From Cellulophaga omnivescoria (GTDB lineage: Bacteria; Bacteroidota; Bacteroidia; Flavobacteriales; Flavobacteriaceae), in NCBI RefSeq assembly GCF_001999725.1, contig NZ_MDDP01000007.1:1-46591 (forward strand): a DNA stretch of 46,591 bases. The letters run 5' to 3'. Position numbers and translations under genes: made by a program. The stretch's first letter is position 1; every line of letters begins with the position of its first letter. The notes under the pieces are model-generated. The model saw nothing but the letters and a program-made list of their open reading frames with translations, was not told the DNA's origin and searched no databases. Positions 28,193-37,286 of the stretch are shown here, piece by piece.

Positions 28193-28243
28193 CAGTCCGT
28201 TAGAAATAGCGGGCTTTTTTAAAGCAAAAAAGCAAGGTTAAAA

Positions 28244-28317
28244 GCCGATGTAGCTCAGCTGGCTAGAGCAGCTGATTTGTAATCAGCAGGTCGTGGGTTC
28301 GAGTCCCTCCATCGGCT
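28244..28317 (+). tRNA. tRNA-Thr (TGT)
   Basis: A 74-nt cloverleaf with acceptor GCCGATG/CATCGGC, anticodon loop TTTGTAA (anticodon TGT) and T-arm GTGGG-TTCGAGT-CCCTC-type pairing. The CCA end is not encoded. It is the first of four tRNAs before tuf. Confidence 0.95.
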
Positions 28318-28400
28318 CTAAATTTTGAAAATTAAGTCTTGGTTTTAAGTTTTAAATCAAGTATTTTTGAAAGTTCATTTTGTACTGAAAAAAAAGTTTT

Positions 28401-28482
<82 letters not shown>

Positions 28483-28582
28483 CAAATTAGTTAAAGCAAA
28501 ATAAAATTAGGTTGTTTTGTTTGAAATAATGAAAGTTGTGAGTTTTTAAATTTTTTTTAGAAATTTGCACAAAAAAAAGAAT

Positions 28583-28655
28583 GCGAGAGTAGCTCAGTTG
28601 GTAGAGCGTCAGCCTTCCAAGCTGAATGTCGCCGGTTCGAACCCGGTCTCTCGCT
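28583..28655 (+). tRNA. tRNA-Gly (TCC)
   Basis: A 73-nt cloverleaf. Acceptor GCGAGAG/CTCTCGC, anticodon loop CTTCCAA (TCC), T-loop TTCGAAC. Confidence 0.95.
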
Positions 28656-28695
28656 CTAAGTTTTTTTTAGATTAAAGTATCTAAAAAAGAGTTGT

Positions 28696-28800
28696 GTGAA
28701 AACATATTTTGAAGTTGATTTTTTTGGAAAGAGAAAATATGTTTTTATAGACAGCGATGTCGTTCCTGATTATAGGCATTGGTTTTTAAGTTATTTTTAA
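28696..28800 (+). CDS. Possible 34-residue small protein between tRNA genes
   Basis: A GTG at 28696 opens a frame to TAA at 28800. The product has a natural-looking composition rich in aromatic and charged residues (KTYFEVDFFGKRKYVF, then DSDVVPDYRHWFLSYF), unlike the biased translations of noncoding AT-rich DNA. There is no recognised family and no clear promoter of its own. It could be a real small protein expressed from the tRNA transcript, a gene remnant, or chance. Confidence 0.3.
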   Translation: MKTYFEVDFFGKRKYVFIDSDVVPDYRHWFLSYF

Positions 28801-28831
28801 ATAATAACGATTAAATTAAACAACGTTTTAC

Positions 28832-28903
28832 GCCGGTGTAGCTCAGGGGTAGAGCGTTTCCTTGGTAAGGAAGAGGTCACGAGTTCAAATCTCGTCATTG
28901 GCT
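28832..28903 (+). tRNA. tRNA-Thr (GGT)
   Basis: A 72-nt cloverleaf with anticodon loop TTGGTAA (GGT). The acceptor GCCGGTG/CATTGGC contains two G-U pairs. With the TGT isoacceptor upstream, it covers most Thr codons. tuf begins 53 bp downstream. Confidence 0.93.
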
Positions 28904-28956
28904 CAAGAAGTATAATTTGTACACTAATATATAACTAAGATTAAAACTCATTAAAC

Positions 28957-30144
28957 ATGGCAAAGGAAACTTTTGATCGTTCCAAACCGCACTTAAATAT
29001 AGGTACTATTGGACACGTAGATCACGGTAAAACTACTTTAACTGCTGCTATTACTACAGTATTAGCAAATGCAGGTCTTTCTGAATTAAGAAGTTTCGAT
29101 TCTATCGATAACGCTCCAGAAGAAAAAGAAAGGGGTATAACAATTAATACTTCTCACGTAGAGTATTCAACTGCAAACCGTCACTATGCACACGTAGATT
29201 GTCCAGGTCACGCAGATTATGTAAAGAACATGGTAACTGGTGCTGCTCAGATGGATGGTGCTATTTTAGTAGTTGCTGCAACTGATGGTCCAATGCCTCA
29301 AACTCGTGAGCACATCTTATTAGGTCGTCAGGTAGGTATACCAAGAATCGTTGTTTTCTTAAACAAGGTTGATATGGTTGATGATGAGGAGCTTTTAGAG
29401 CTTGTTGAGATGGAAGTTAGAGAATTGCTTTCTTTCTACGAGTATGATGGTGATAATGGTCCTGTTGTTTCTGGTTCTGCTTTAGGTGCACTTAATGGTG
29501 AGCAAAAATGGGTAGATACAGTAATGGAATTAATGGAGGCTGTTGATAACTGGATTGAATTACCAAAGCGTGATGTAGATAAGGATTTCTTAATGCCTGT
29601 TGAAGATGTATTTACAATTACAGGTCGTGGAACTGTTGCAACTGGTCGTATTGAGACTGGTGTCGCTAATACAGGTGATGCTGTTGATATCATTGGTATG
29701 GGGGCTGAAAAATTAGCTTCTACTATTACTGGTGTTGAGATGTTCCGTAAGATATTAGATAGAGGTGAAGCTGGAGATAACGTAGGTATCTTGTTAAGAG
29801 GTATTGAAAAGTCTCAAATTAGTAGAGGTATGGTAATTTGTAAGCCAGGTTCTGTTAAGCCACACTCTAAGTTTGAGGCTGAGGTTTATATCTTGAAAAA
29901 AGAAGAAGGTGGTCGTCATACACCATTCCATAATAACTATCGTCCACAGTTTTACGTAAGAACAACGGATGTTACAGGAACAATCAATCTTCCTTCAGGA
30001 GTTGAGATGGTTATGCCAGGTGATAACTTAACTATTACAGTAGAATTATTATCTCCTATTGCACTTAGTGAAGGTTTACGTTTTGCTATCCGTGAGGGTG
30101 GTAGAACAGTAGGTGCTGGTCAGGTAACTAAGATCATAGAATAG
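28957..30144 (+). CDS. tuf: Elongation factor Tu
   Basis: The GTPase that delivers aminoacyl-tRNA to the ribosome. It has 395 residues. P-loop GHVDHGKT (19-26), DCPGH near 81-85 and NKVD near 135 are intact; beta-barrel domains 2 and 3 follow, with [11 protein letters not shown] in domain 2. It follows the tRNA cluster directly and is probably transcribed with it. Codon use is strongly biased (GGT, GTT, CGT), as expected for a highly expressed gene. No SD is present upstream, in line with its lineage. Confidence 0.98.
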   Translation: MAKETFDRSKPHLNIGTIGHVDHGKTTLTAAITTVLANAGLSELRSFDSIDNAPEEKERGITINTSHVEYSTANRHYAHVDCPGHADYVKNMVTGAAQMDGAILVVAATDGPMPQTREHILLGRQVGIPRIVVFLNKVDMVDDEELLELVEMEVRELLSFYEYDGDNGPVVSGSALGALNGEQKWVDTVMELMEAVDNWIELPKRDVDKDFLMPVEDVFTITGRGTVATGRIETGVANTGDAVDIIGMGAEKLASTITGVEMFRKILDRGEAGDNVGILLRGIEKSQISRGMVICKPGSVKPHSKFEAEVYILKKEEGGRHTPFHNNYRPQFYVRTTDVTGTINLPSGVEMVMPGDNLTITVELLSPIALSEGLRFAIREGGRTVGAGQVTKIIE

Positions 30145-30170
30145 ATCTAAAATAATTACATTACATTGAG

Positions 30171-30194
30171 GGTGTCCTGCCAAGGTGGGATACC
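30171..30194 (+). other. Hairpin upstream of tRNA-Trp
   Basis: GGTGTCC (30171-30177) pairs with GGATACC (30188-30194) through six Watson-Crick pairs and one G-U. It lies between tuf and tRNA-Trp and is followed by only three T residues. It may be a weak tuf terminator or a processing signal. Confidence 0.35.
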
Positions 30195-30211
30195 TTTCGA
30201 TGTAAATATAG

Positions 30212-30284
30212 ACGGGCGTAGCTCAGTTGGTAGAGCACTGGTCTCCAAAACCAGGTGTCGGGAGTTCGAGTCTCTCCGCCCGTG
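30212..30284 (+). tRNA. tRNA-Trp (CCA)
   Basis: A 73-nt cloverleaf. Acceptor ACGGGCG/CGCCCGT, anticodon loop CTCCAAA (CCA), discriminator G as in other tRNA-Trp. Its usual place is between tuf and secE. It is the tRNA whose charging would be sensed by the trp leader peptide at 17955-18008. Confidence 0.95.
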
Positions 30285-30290
30285 CAATAG

Positions 30291-30310
30291 AAAGGAAATG
30301 CGTTTCCTTT
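30291..30310 (+). terminator. Hairpin between tRNA-Trp and secE
   Basis: AAAGGAAA-TGCG-TTTCCTTT is a perfect 8-bp stem followed by TATTT. It could partly terminate the tRNA transcript or protect the end after processing. Confidence 0.45.
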
Positions 30311-30340
30311 TATTTATAAATAATAAAGTAAAACATTCGC

Positions 30341-30529
30341 ATGCTAACATATATTAAAGAATCAGTAGAAGAACTTAGAAATAATGTTACATGGCCAACA
30401 AGAGCAGAAGCATCTAACCTTATGGTTGTTGTTGCTGTTTTTACTATTTTGTTTGCCTTGGCAACTTGGGGTGTAGATGAGCTTTTTAGTAAAGCTGTTA
30501 AGTTTTATTTTGATAAAGTTATAAACTAA
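30341..30529 (+). CDS. secE: Preprotein translocase subunit SecE
   Basis: A 62-residue single-span subunit of SecYEG. An amphipathic N-terminal helix with the conserved NNVTWPTRAEA segment precedes one transmembrane helix (about 27-45). The short one-helix form is normal outside enterobacteria. It precedes nusG by 13 bp, the universal pairing. Confidence 0.95.
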   Translation: MLTYIKESVEELRNNVTWPTRAEASNLMVVVAVFTILFALATWGVDELFSKAVKFYFDKVIN

Positions 30530-30542
30530 TAAGCCTTGTACT

Positions 30543-31094
30543 ATGTCAGAAGTATTAGAGAAAAAATGGTATGTAGTTAGGGCAGTAAGTGGTCAGGAAA
30601 ATAAGATAAAAGGTTACATTGAAAGTGAAGTAGCTAGGCTTGGTTTTTCGGATTATTTAGAGGATGTTTTAGTTCCTACAGAAAAAGTAGTTCAGGTTCG
30701 TAATGGGAAAAAAATAAACAAAGAGAAGGTTTATTTTCCTGGGTACATAATGGTTAAAGCTAATTTAGGTGGTGAAATGGTTCATATCATTAGATCTATA
30801 ACTAATGTAATTGGCTTTTTAGGAGAGGTTAAAGGTGGTGATCCTGTCCCTTTAAGAAAATCAGAAGTAAATCGTATGTTAGGAAAAGTAGACGAACTAG
30901 CTGTTACTACAGATAGTGTTGCTATTCCTTTTGTATTAGGAGAAACAATAAAAGTTGTTGATGGTCCTTTTAATGGTTTTAATGGAACTGTTGAGAAAAT
31001 CAATGAAGAAAAGCGTAAACTTGAGGTAATGGTTAAGATTTTTGGAAGAAAAACACCATTGGAGTTAAGTTATATGCAAGTTGAAAAAGTATAA
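30543..31094 (+). CDS. nusG: Transcription termination/antitermination factor NusG
   Basis: 183 residues: an N-terminal NGN domain that binds RNA polymerase (KKWYVVRAVSGQENKIKGYI, later VYFPGYIMV) and a C-terminal KOW domain (about 130-180, GETIKVVDGPFNGFNGTVEKI) that contacts S10 or Rho. Length is normal. It is cotranscribed with secE. Confidence 0.97.
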   Translation: MSEVLEKKWYVVRAVSGQENKIKGYIESEVARLGFSDYLEDVLVPTEKVVQVRNGKKINKEKVYFPGYIMVKANLGGEMVHIIRSITNVIGFLGEVKGGDPVPLRKSEVNRMLGKVDELAVTTDSVAIPFVLGETIKVVDGPFNGFNGTVEKINEEKRKLEVMVKIFGRKTPLELSYMQVEKV

Positions 31095-31114
31095 TTAAGA
31101 ACTGTTACATAGTA

Positions 31115-31148
31115 AAAATGTGTGTTGCTTCCGAATGATGCATATTTT
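31115..31148 (+). other. Weak terminator-like hairpin between nusG and rplK
   Basis: AAAATGTGT (31115-31123) can pair with GCATATTTT (31140-31148) using two G-U pairs, with a 16-nt loop and a following T run. It may partly separate secE-nusG from the ribosomal genes. Confidence 0.3.
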
Positions 31149-31167
31149 TCGAATTTAATTTTATACA

Positions 31168-31605
31168 ATGGCAAAAGAAGTAAGTAAAGTAGTTAAGCTA
31201 CAAGTTAGGGGAGGTGCAGCGAATCCATCGCCACCGGTTGGACCCGCTTTAGGTGCTGCCGGAGTTAACATCATGGAGTTCTGTAAGCAATTTAATGCGC
31301 GTACACAGGACAAACAAGGTAAGGTTTTACCAGTTGTTATCACGGTATTTAAAGATAAGTCTTTTGACTTTATCGTAAAGACACCGCCAGCGGCAGTTCA
31401 GCTTTTAGAGGCAGCTAAGATAAAGAAAGGATCTGGCGAACCTAACAGAAACAAAGTGGCAAGTGTATCTTGGGACCAAGTTAAGCAAATTGCAGAAGAC
31501 AAAATGGTAGATTTAAACGCATTTACTGTAGAGTCGGCAATGAGTATGATAGCAGGTACTGCAAGATCTATGGGTTTAAAAGTTTCAGGTACTAGACCTT
31601 TTTAA
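31168..31605 (+). CDS. rplK: Large ribosomal subunit protein uL11
   Basis: 145 residues. It has the proline-rich N-terminal domain ([25 protein letters not shown]) and a C-terminal RNA-binding domain ([10 protein letters not shown]) of the L11 stalk base. First gene of rplKAJL. Confidence 0.97.
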   Translation: MAKEVSKVVKLQVRGGAANPSPPVGPALGAAGVNIMEFCKQFNARTQDKQGKVLPVVITVFKDKSFDFIVKTPPAAVQLLEAAKIKKGSGEPNRNKVASVSWDQVKQIAEDKMVDLNAFTVESAMSMIAGTARSMGLKVSGTRPF

Positions 31606-31625
31606 AATCTTAAAAGCAATTTAAA

Positions 31626-32318
31626 ATGGCGAAATTAACAAAAAAGCAAAAGGACGCTCACGCAAAGATAGATAAGAATAAACTTTATTCTTTGGAGGAA
31701 GCATCTGCTTTAATAAAAGAAATAACGAATACAAAATTTGATGCATCTGTAGATGTTGCTGTTCGTTTGGGTGTAGATCCTAGAAAAGCAAATCAAATGG
31801 TGCGTGGGGTAGTAACATTGCCACACGGTACTGGTAAAGATGTTAAAGTTTTGGCTTTAGTAACTCCAGATAAAGAAGCAGAGGCTAAAGAAGCTGGTGC
31901 GGATTATGTTGGATTAGATGAATATTTGGATAAAATAAAAAGCGGTTGGACAGATGTTGATGTAATTATCACTATGCCAAGTGTAATGGGTAAATTAGGG
32001 CCTTTAGGTAGGGTTTTAGGACCAAGAGGTTTAATGCCTAATCCAAAAACAGGAACAGTTACTATGGATATAGCTAAAGCTGTATCTGAAGTAAAAGCTG
32101 GTAAAATTGATTTTAAAGTTGATAAAACAGGTATTGTACATGCTGCTATAGGGAAAGTTTCTTTCTCGGAAGATAAAATTGCAGATAACGCAAAAGAATT
32201 GTTTGATACACTTATGAAATTAAAGCCTACTGCTGCAAAAGGTGTTTATGTAAAAAGTATTTACCTGTCTAGTACAATGAGCCCAAGTGTTCAATTAGAT
32301 CCAAAAGTAGTAGCATAA
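31626..32318 (+). CDS. rplA: Large ribosomal subunit protein uL1
   Basis: 230 residues. L1-stalk protein with the signature segment [25 protein letters not shown]. It lies 20 bp after rplK. In other bacteria L1 represses its own rplKA mRNA; no L1-binding mimic was identified here. Confidence 0.97.
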   Translation: MAKLTKKQKDAHAKIDKNKLYSLEEASALIKEITNTKFDASVDVAVRLGVDPRKANQMVRGVVTLPHGTGKDVKVLALVTPDKEAEAKEAGADYVGLDEYLDKIKSGWTDVDVIITMPSVMGKLGPLGRVLGPRGLMPNPKTGTVTMDIAKAVSEVKAGKIDFKVDKTGIVHAAIGKVSFSEDKIADNAKELFDTLMKLKPTAAKGVYVKSIYLSSTMSPSVQLDPKVVA

Positions 32319-32340
32319 CTGTTGCTTTAAAGTTTATATT

Positions 32341-32856
32341 ATGACAAAAGAAGAAAAATTAAACGTAATAGAAGATTTAACTTCACAGTTGGCTGAAAAT
32401 GCAACCATTTATTTGGCGGATATTTCAGGTTTAGATGCTGTAGCTACTTCAGATTTAAGAAGAGCTTGCTTTAAAGCGGGTGTTAAACTTTCAGTTATTA
32501 AGAATACATTGCTTGCAAAGGCAATGGAGGCTTCAGATAAAGAGTTTGGGGAACTTCCAGGAGTGTTAAAAGGAAATACTTCTTTAATGTTTTCTGAAAC
32601 AAGTAATGCGCCAGCAAAATTAATAAAGAACTTCAGAAAAAAATCTGACAAACCTTTATTAAAAGGGGCTTTTATTGAAGAAGAAGTATATATAGGAGAT
32701 GATCAATTAGATGCTTTAGTTAGCATTAAGTCTAAAGAAGAAGTTATTGGCGATATTATTGGATTGTTACAATCACCAGCTAAAAACGTTATTTCTGGAC
32801 TTAAATCTGGTGGTGGAAAAATCGCTGGTATTCTAAAAACATTATCAGAAAAATAG
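32341..32856 (+). CDS. rplJ: Large ribosomal subunit protein uL10
   Basis: 171 residues. It anchors L7/L12 dimers to the ribosome; the N-terminal rRNA-binding domain (DLRRACFKAGVKLSVIKNTLLAKA) and the C-terminal helix for L12 are present. Only 22 bases separate it from rplA, so there is no room for the long L10 leader known from other phyla. Confidence 0.96.
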   Translation: MTKEEKLNVIEDLTSQLAENATIYLADISGLDAVATSDLRRACFKAGVKLSVIKNTLLAKAMEASDKEFGELPGVLKGNTSLMFSETSNAPAKLIKNFRKKSDKPLLKGAFIEEEVYIGDDQLDALVSIKSKEEVIGDIIGLLQSPAKNVISGLKSGGGKIAGILKTLSEK

Positions 32857-32905
32857 TACGCACTAAAAACAATTATATTTTAAAAATTTATTAAACGATA
32901 GAAAA

Positions 32906-33283
32906 ATGGCAGATTTAAAAGATTTCGCAGAACAATTAGTTAACTTAACTGTAAAAGAAGTAAACGAGTTAGCAAATATATTAAAAGATGAGTACGGTAT
33001 AGAGCCTGCTGCTGCTGCAGTAGCTGTTGCTGCTGGTGGTGCTGCTGCTGGTGGTGAAGCTGCAGATGAGCAAACTGAATTTGATGTTGTATTAAAATCA
33101 GCTGGTGCTTCTAAATTAGCAGTTGTAAAATTAGTTAAGGAATTAACTGGTTTAGGTTTAAAAGATGCTAAAGATATCGTAGATAGCGCACCAAAAGCTG
33201 TTAAAGAAGGTGTTTCTAAAGACGAAGCTGAAGGTATTAAAAAATCTTTAGAAGAAGCAGGAGCGGAAGTTGAGCTTAAATAA
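32906..33283 (+). CDS. rplL: Large ribosomal subunit protein bL12 (L7/L12)
   Basis: 125 residues. N-terminal dimerisation helices (1-35), an Ala/Gly hinge (about 36-52) and the globular factor-binding domain ([39 protein letters not shown]). Four or more copies per ribosome are expected, against one L10. Confidence 0.97.
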   Translation: MADLKDFAEQLVNLTVKEVNELANILKDEYGIEPAAAAVAVAAGGAAAGGEAADEQTEFDVVLKSAGASKLAVVKLVKELTGLGLKDAKDIVDSAPKAVKEGVSKDEAEGIKKSLEEAGAEVELK

Positions 33284-33304
33284 TAGCAACAACCATAACG
33301 TTTT

Positions 33305-33351
33305 TGGGATAGGTCTTTACGCTATATGCGTATAGACCTAATCCCATTTTT
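33305..33351 (+). terminator. Partial terminator/attenuator between rplL and rpoB
   Basis: TGGGATAGGTCT pairs with AGACCTAATCCCA with one bulge, continued by TACGC/GCGTA around a TATAT loop. T residues follow at 33347-33351. The hairpin sits where many bacteria reduce or process transcripts between ribosomal genes and rpoBC. Confidence 0.7.
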
Positions 33352-33415
33352 ATATATATTGTATATGAAGTAATATACTACGAGAATACTATTCATAACA
33401 TAATTTTGTCCATTG

Positions 33416-36400
33416 ATGTTCACAAAACAGACTCAAAGAATAAATTTTGCATCAGCTAAGAATATTCCAGATTACCCGGATTTCTTGGACATTCAGATTA
33501 AATCATTTCAGGATTTCTTCCAACTTGAAACTAAATCTGATGAAAGAGGCGACGAAGGTTTGTATAATACCTTCTTGGAAAACTTTCCAATTACTGACAC
33601 AAGAAATCAATTCGTATTAGAGTTTCTTGATTACTTTATTGATCCACCTAGATATTCTATTCAAGAATGTATAGAAAGAGGATTAACCTATAGTGTTCCG
33701 CTAAAGGCAAGGCTAAAACTTTATTGTACGGACCCAGAACATGAAGATTTTGAAACTATAGTACAAGATGTGTACTTAGGAACAATTCCTTATATGACAC
33801 CAAGTGGTACATTTGTTATTAATGGTGCTGAGCGTGTTGTTGTATCTCAATTACACCGTTCTCCAGGGGTTTTCTTCGGACAGTCTTTCCATGCTAACGG
33901 TACTAAATTGTATTCTGCAAGAGTAATTCCTTTTAAAGGTTCTTGGATTGAATTTGCAACAGATATCAATGGCGTTATGTACGCATATATTGATAGAAAG
34001 AAAAAATTACCAGTAACAACCTTGTTTAGAGCTATTGGCTTTGAACGTGATAAGGATATTTTGGAAATCTTTGATTTATCTGAAGAAATTAAAGTTTCAA
34101 ATGCTGGACTTAAAAAAGTATTAGGACGTAAACTTGCTGCTAGAGTATTAAATACATGGCATGAAGATTTCGTAGATGAGGATACAGGTGAGGTTGTTTC
34201 TATTGAAAGAAACGAAATTGTATTAGATAGAGATACTGTTCTTGAAAAAGAACACATTGCCGAAATTATGGAGGCAGATGTAAAAACTATTCTATTACAT
34301 AAAGAAAATAATGCACAGTCTGACTATGCAATTATTCATAATACATTACAAAAGGATCCAACAAACTCAGAAAAAGAGGCTGTTGAGCATATTTATAGAC
34401 AATTGCGTAATGCTGAACCGCCAGATGAGGAAACAGCACGTGGTATTATAGATAAATTATTCTTCTCTGATCAACGTTACAACTTAGGTGAAGTAGGTCG
34501 TTATAGAATGAATAAAAAGTTACAGTTAGATATTGGAATGGACAAGCAAGTCTTGACTAAAGAAGATATCATTACTATAATTAAGTATTTAATAGAGCTT
34601 ATAAACTCTAAGGCAGAGATTGATGATATTGATCACTTATCTAACCGTCGTGTACGTACAGTTGGTGAACAATTATCTCAACAGTTTGGTGTAGGTCTTG
34701 CTCGTATGGCTAGAACTATTCGTGAACGTATGAATGTTAGAGATAATGAGGTGTTTACACCTATAGATTTGATTAATGCAAAGACATTGTCTTCTGTTAT
34801 TAATTCTTTCTTTGGTACTAACCAGCTATCTCAGTTTATGGATCAAACTAATCCATTAGCAGAAATAACACACAAGCGTAGATTATCTGCACTTGGGCCA
34901 GGAGGTTTATCTAGAGAGAGAGCAGGTTTTGAGGTGCGTGATGTTCACTATACACACTACGGAAGACTTTGCCCTATTGAAACTCCTGAAGGACCAAATA
35001 TTGGACTTATATCATCTCTTGCAGTTTATGCAAAAGTTAATCCAATGGGCTTCTTAGAAACTCCTTACCGTAAAGTAACTAATGGTGTTGTAGATACTGA
35101 AGAGTATGCATACCTAAGTGCTGAGGAAGAAGAGGGAATGAAAATATCTCAAGCCAACATTCCTTTAAAAGAAGATGGTGAAATTGATGTTGACAAGGTT
35201 ATTGCTCGTGAAGAAGGTGATTTCCCAGTTGTAGATCCTGCAGAAATTAATTATACAGATGTTGCTCCAAATCAAATTGCATCAATATCTGCATCTTTAA
35301 TTCCTTTCTTAGAACATGATGATGCCAACCGTGCATTGATGGGATCTAACATGATGCGTCAGGCAGTTCCATTATTAAGACCAGAATCTCCAATTGTTGG
35401 TACTGGTTTAGAACGTCAGGTAGCATCAGACTCTAGAGTTTTAATTAATGCAGAAGGAGATGGTGTTGTTGAGTATGTAGATTCTCAAAAAGTCACTATT
35501 AAGTATGATAGAACAGAAGAAGAACGTTTAGTTAGTTTTGAGGAAGATTCTAAAACATATAACTTGGTTAAGTTTAGAAAAACTAACCAAGGTACAAGTA
35601 TTAACCTTAAGCCTATTGTAGAAAAAGGAGATAAGGTTAAAAAAGGTCAAGTATTATGTGAAGGTTATGCTACACAATTGGGTGAATTAGCCTTAGGTAG
35701 AAATATGAAAGTAGCCTTTATGCCTTGGAAAGGGTATAACTTTGAGGATGCAATTGTAATTTCAGAAAAAGTAGTACGTGAAGATATCTTTACATCTATA
35801 CACATTGATGAGTACTCTTTAGAGGTTAGAGATACCAAATTAGGTGCAGAAGAACTAACACATGATATTCCAAACGTTTCTGAAGAGGCTACTAAAGACT
35901 TAGATGAAAACGGAATGATCCGTATTGGTGCAGAAGTTAAACCTGGAGATATTTTAATAGGTAAGATTACTCCAAAAGGAGAGTCAGACCCTACACCAGA
36001 AGAAAAATTACTTCGTGCAATATTTGGAGATAAAGCAGGAGACGTTAAAGATGCATCTTTAAAAGCATCACCATCATTAAGAGGTGTTGTAATAGGTAAG
36101 AAATTATTCTCTAGATCTATTAAAGATAAACGTACTCGTGTAGAAGATAAAGATGCTATTAATAAGTTAGAGCTAGAATACGAAGTTAAATTCCAACAGC
36201 TTAAAGATATATTAGTAGAAAAACTATTTACATTAGTTAATGGTAAAACATCACAAGGTGTACTTAATGATTTAGGAGAAGAAGTTCTTCCAAAAGGTAA
36301 AAAGTATTCTATGAAGATGTTAAACTCTGTTGATGATTTTGCCCACCTTGTAGGTGGTAGCTGGACAGTAGATAAGGATCTTAATGCCATGGTTGCGGAT

Positions 36401-37225
36401 TTAATTCACAACTATAAAATTAAGCTTAACGATCTTCAAGGAAACTTAAGAAGAGATAAATTTACTATTTCTGTTGGTGATGAGTTGCCTCCAGGAATAA
36501 TGAAATTAGCTAAGGTTTATGTTGCTAAAAAACGTAAACTTAAAGTAGGTGATAAAATGGCCGGTCGTCACGGTAACAAAGGTATTGTTGCTCGTATAGT
36601 ACGTCATGAAGATATGCCATTCTTAGAAGACGGAACTCCAGTAGATATCGTATTAAACCCATTAGGTGTACCATCTCGTATGAACATTGGGCAAATATAT
36701 GAGACTGTATTAGGTTGGGCCGGTTTAAAATTAGGCAAAAAGTATGCAACTCCTATTTTTGATGGTGCTACATTAGAACAAATTAACGGATACACAGATG
36801 AAGCAGGTATACCACGTTTTGGTCATACTTATTTATATGATGGTGGAACCGGTAAACGTTTTGATCAACCAGCAACTGTAGGTGTTATTTACATGCTTAA
36901 ATTAGGGCATATGGTAGATGATAAAATGCACGCTCGTTCTATAGGACCTTACTCTTTAATTACACAACAGCCATTAGGTGGTAAAGCACAATTTGGTGGT
37001 CAGCGTTTTGGAGAAATGGAAGTATGGGCATTAGAAGCATATGGTGCGTCTGCAACACTAAGAGAAATATTAACAGTTAAATCTGATGATGTTATTGGTA
37101 GAGCTAAAACGTATGAGTCTATTGTAAAAGGCGAAACAATGCCAGAACCTGGTTTACCAGAATCTTTCAATGTATTAATGCATGAACTTAAGGGATTAGG
37201 TTTAGATATTAGATTGGAAGAATAA
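33416..37225 (+). CDS. rpoB: DNA-directed RNA polymerase subunit beta
   Basis: 1269 residues when started at ATG 33416 ([16 protein letters not shown]); an in-frame TTG directly before it is not needed. Conserved segments: the rifampicin region with [59 protein letters not shown] and the GRHGNKG active-site loop. The rifampicin pocket residues look wild type (S-Q-F-M-D-Q, H-K-R-R-L-S). rpoC follows after 61 bp. Confidence 0.98.
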   Translation: MFTKQTQRINFASAKNIPDYPDFLDIQIKSFQDFFQLETKSDERGDEGLYNTFLENFPITDTRNQFVLEFLDYFIDPPRYSIQECIERGLTYSVPLKARLKLYCTDPEHEDFETIVQDVYLGTIPYMTPSGTFVINGAERVVVSQLHRSPGVFFGQSFHANGTKLYSARVIPFKGSWIEFATDINGVMYAYIDRKKKLPVTTLFRAIGFERDKDILEIFDLSEEIKVSNAGLKKVLGRKLAARVLNTWHEDFVDEDTGEVVSIERNEIVLDRDTVLEKEHIAEIMEADVKTILLHKENNAQSDYAIIHNTLQKDPTNSEKEAVEHIYRQLRNAEPPDEETARGIIDKLFFSDQRYNLGEVGRYRMNKKLQLDIGMDKQVLTKEDIITIIKYLIELINSKAEIDDIDHLSNRRVRTVGEQLSQQFGVGLARMARTIRERMNVRDNEVFTPIDLINAKTLSSVINSFFGTNQLSQFMDQTNPLAEITHKRRLSALGPGGLSRERAGFEVRDVHYTHYGRLCPIETPEGPNIGLISSLAVYAKVNPMGFLETPYRKVTNGVVDTEEYAYLSAEEEEGMKISQANIPLKEDGEIDVDKVIAREEGDFPVVDPAEINYTDVAPNQIASISASLIPFLEHDDANRALMGSNMMRQAVPLLRPESPIVGTGLERQVASDSRVLINAEGDGVVEYVDSQKVTIKYDRTEEERLVSFEEDSKTYNLVKFRKTNQGTSINLKPIVEKGDKVKKGQVLCEGYATQLGELALGRNMKVAFMPWKGYNFEDAIVISEKVVREDIFTSIHIDEYSLEVRDTKLGAEELTHDIPNVSEEATKDLDENGMIRIGAEVKPGDILIGKITPKGESDPTPEEKLLRAIFGDKAGDVKDASLKASPSLRGVVIGKKLFSRSIKDKRTRVEDKDAINKLELEYEVKFQQLKDILVEKLFTLVNGKTSQGVLNDLGEEVLPKGKKYSMKMLNSVDDFAHLVGGSWTVDKDLNAMVADLIHNYKIKLNDLQGNLRRDKFTISVGDELPPGIMKLAKVYVAKKRKLKVGDKMAGRHGNKGIVARIVRHEDMPFLEDGTPVDIVLNPLGVPSRMNIGQIYETVLGWAGLKLGKKYATPIFDGATLEQINGYTDEAGIPRFGHTYLYDGGTGKRFDQPATVGVIYMLKLGHMVDDKMHARSIGPYSLITQQPLGGKAQFGGQRFGEMEVWALEAYGASATLREILTVKSDDVIGRAKTYESIVKGETMPEPGLPESFNVLMHELKGLGLDIRLEE

Positions 37226-37286
37226 CAAGACCTTGTCTTGAACACTATTTGTTAGATATATTTAATTTTAAGATCACCATATTGTT

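Noticed and set aside
30156-30357. ORFs on both strands over tRNA-Trp
   Set aside because: They translate through the tRNA cloverleaf, so they are artefacts of the RNA gene.
32319-32340. Search for an L10 (rplJ) leader
   Set aside because: Only 22 bases lie between rplA and rplJ, too few for the known leader structure.
35665-36390. 241-codon minus-strand ORF inside rpoB
   Set aside because: It is antisense to conserved RpoB, Ser/Leu-rich as expected of the reverse frame, with no start context or motif.
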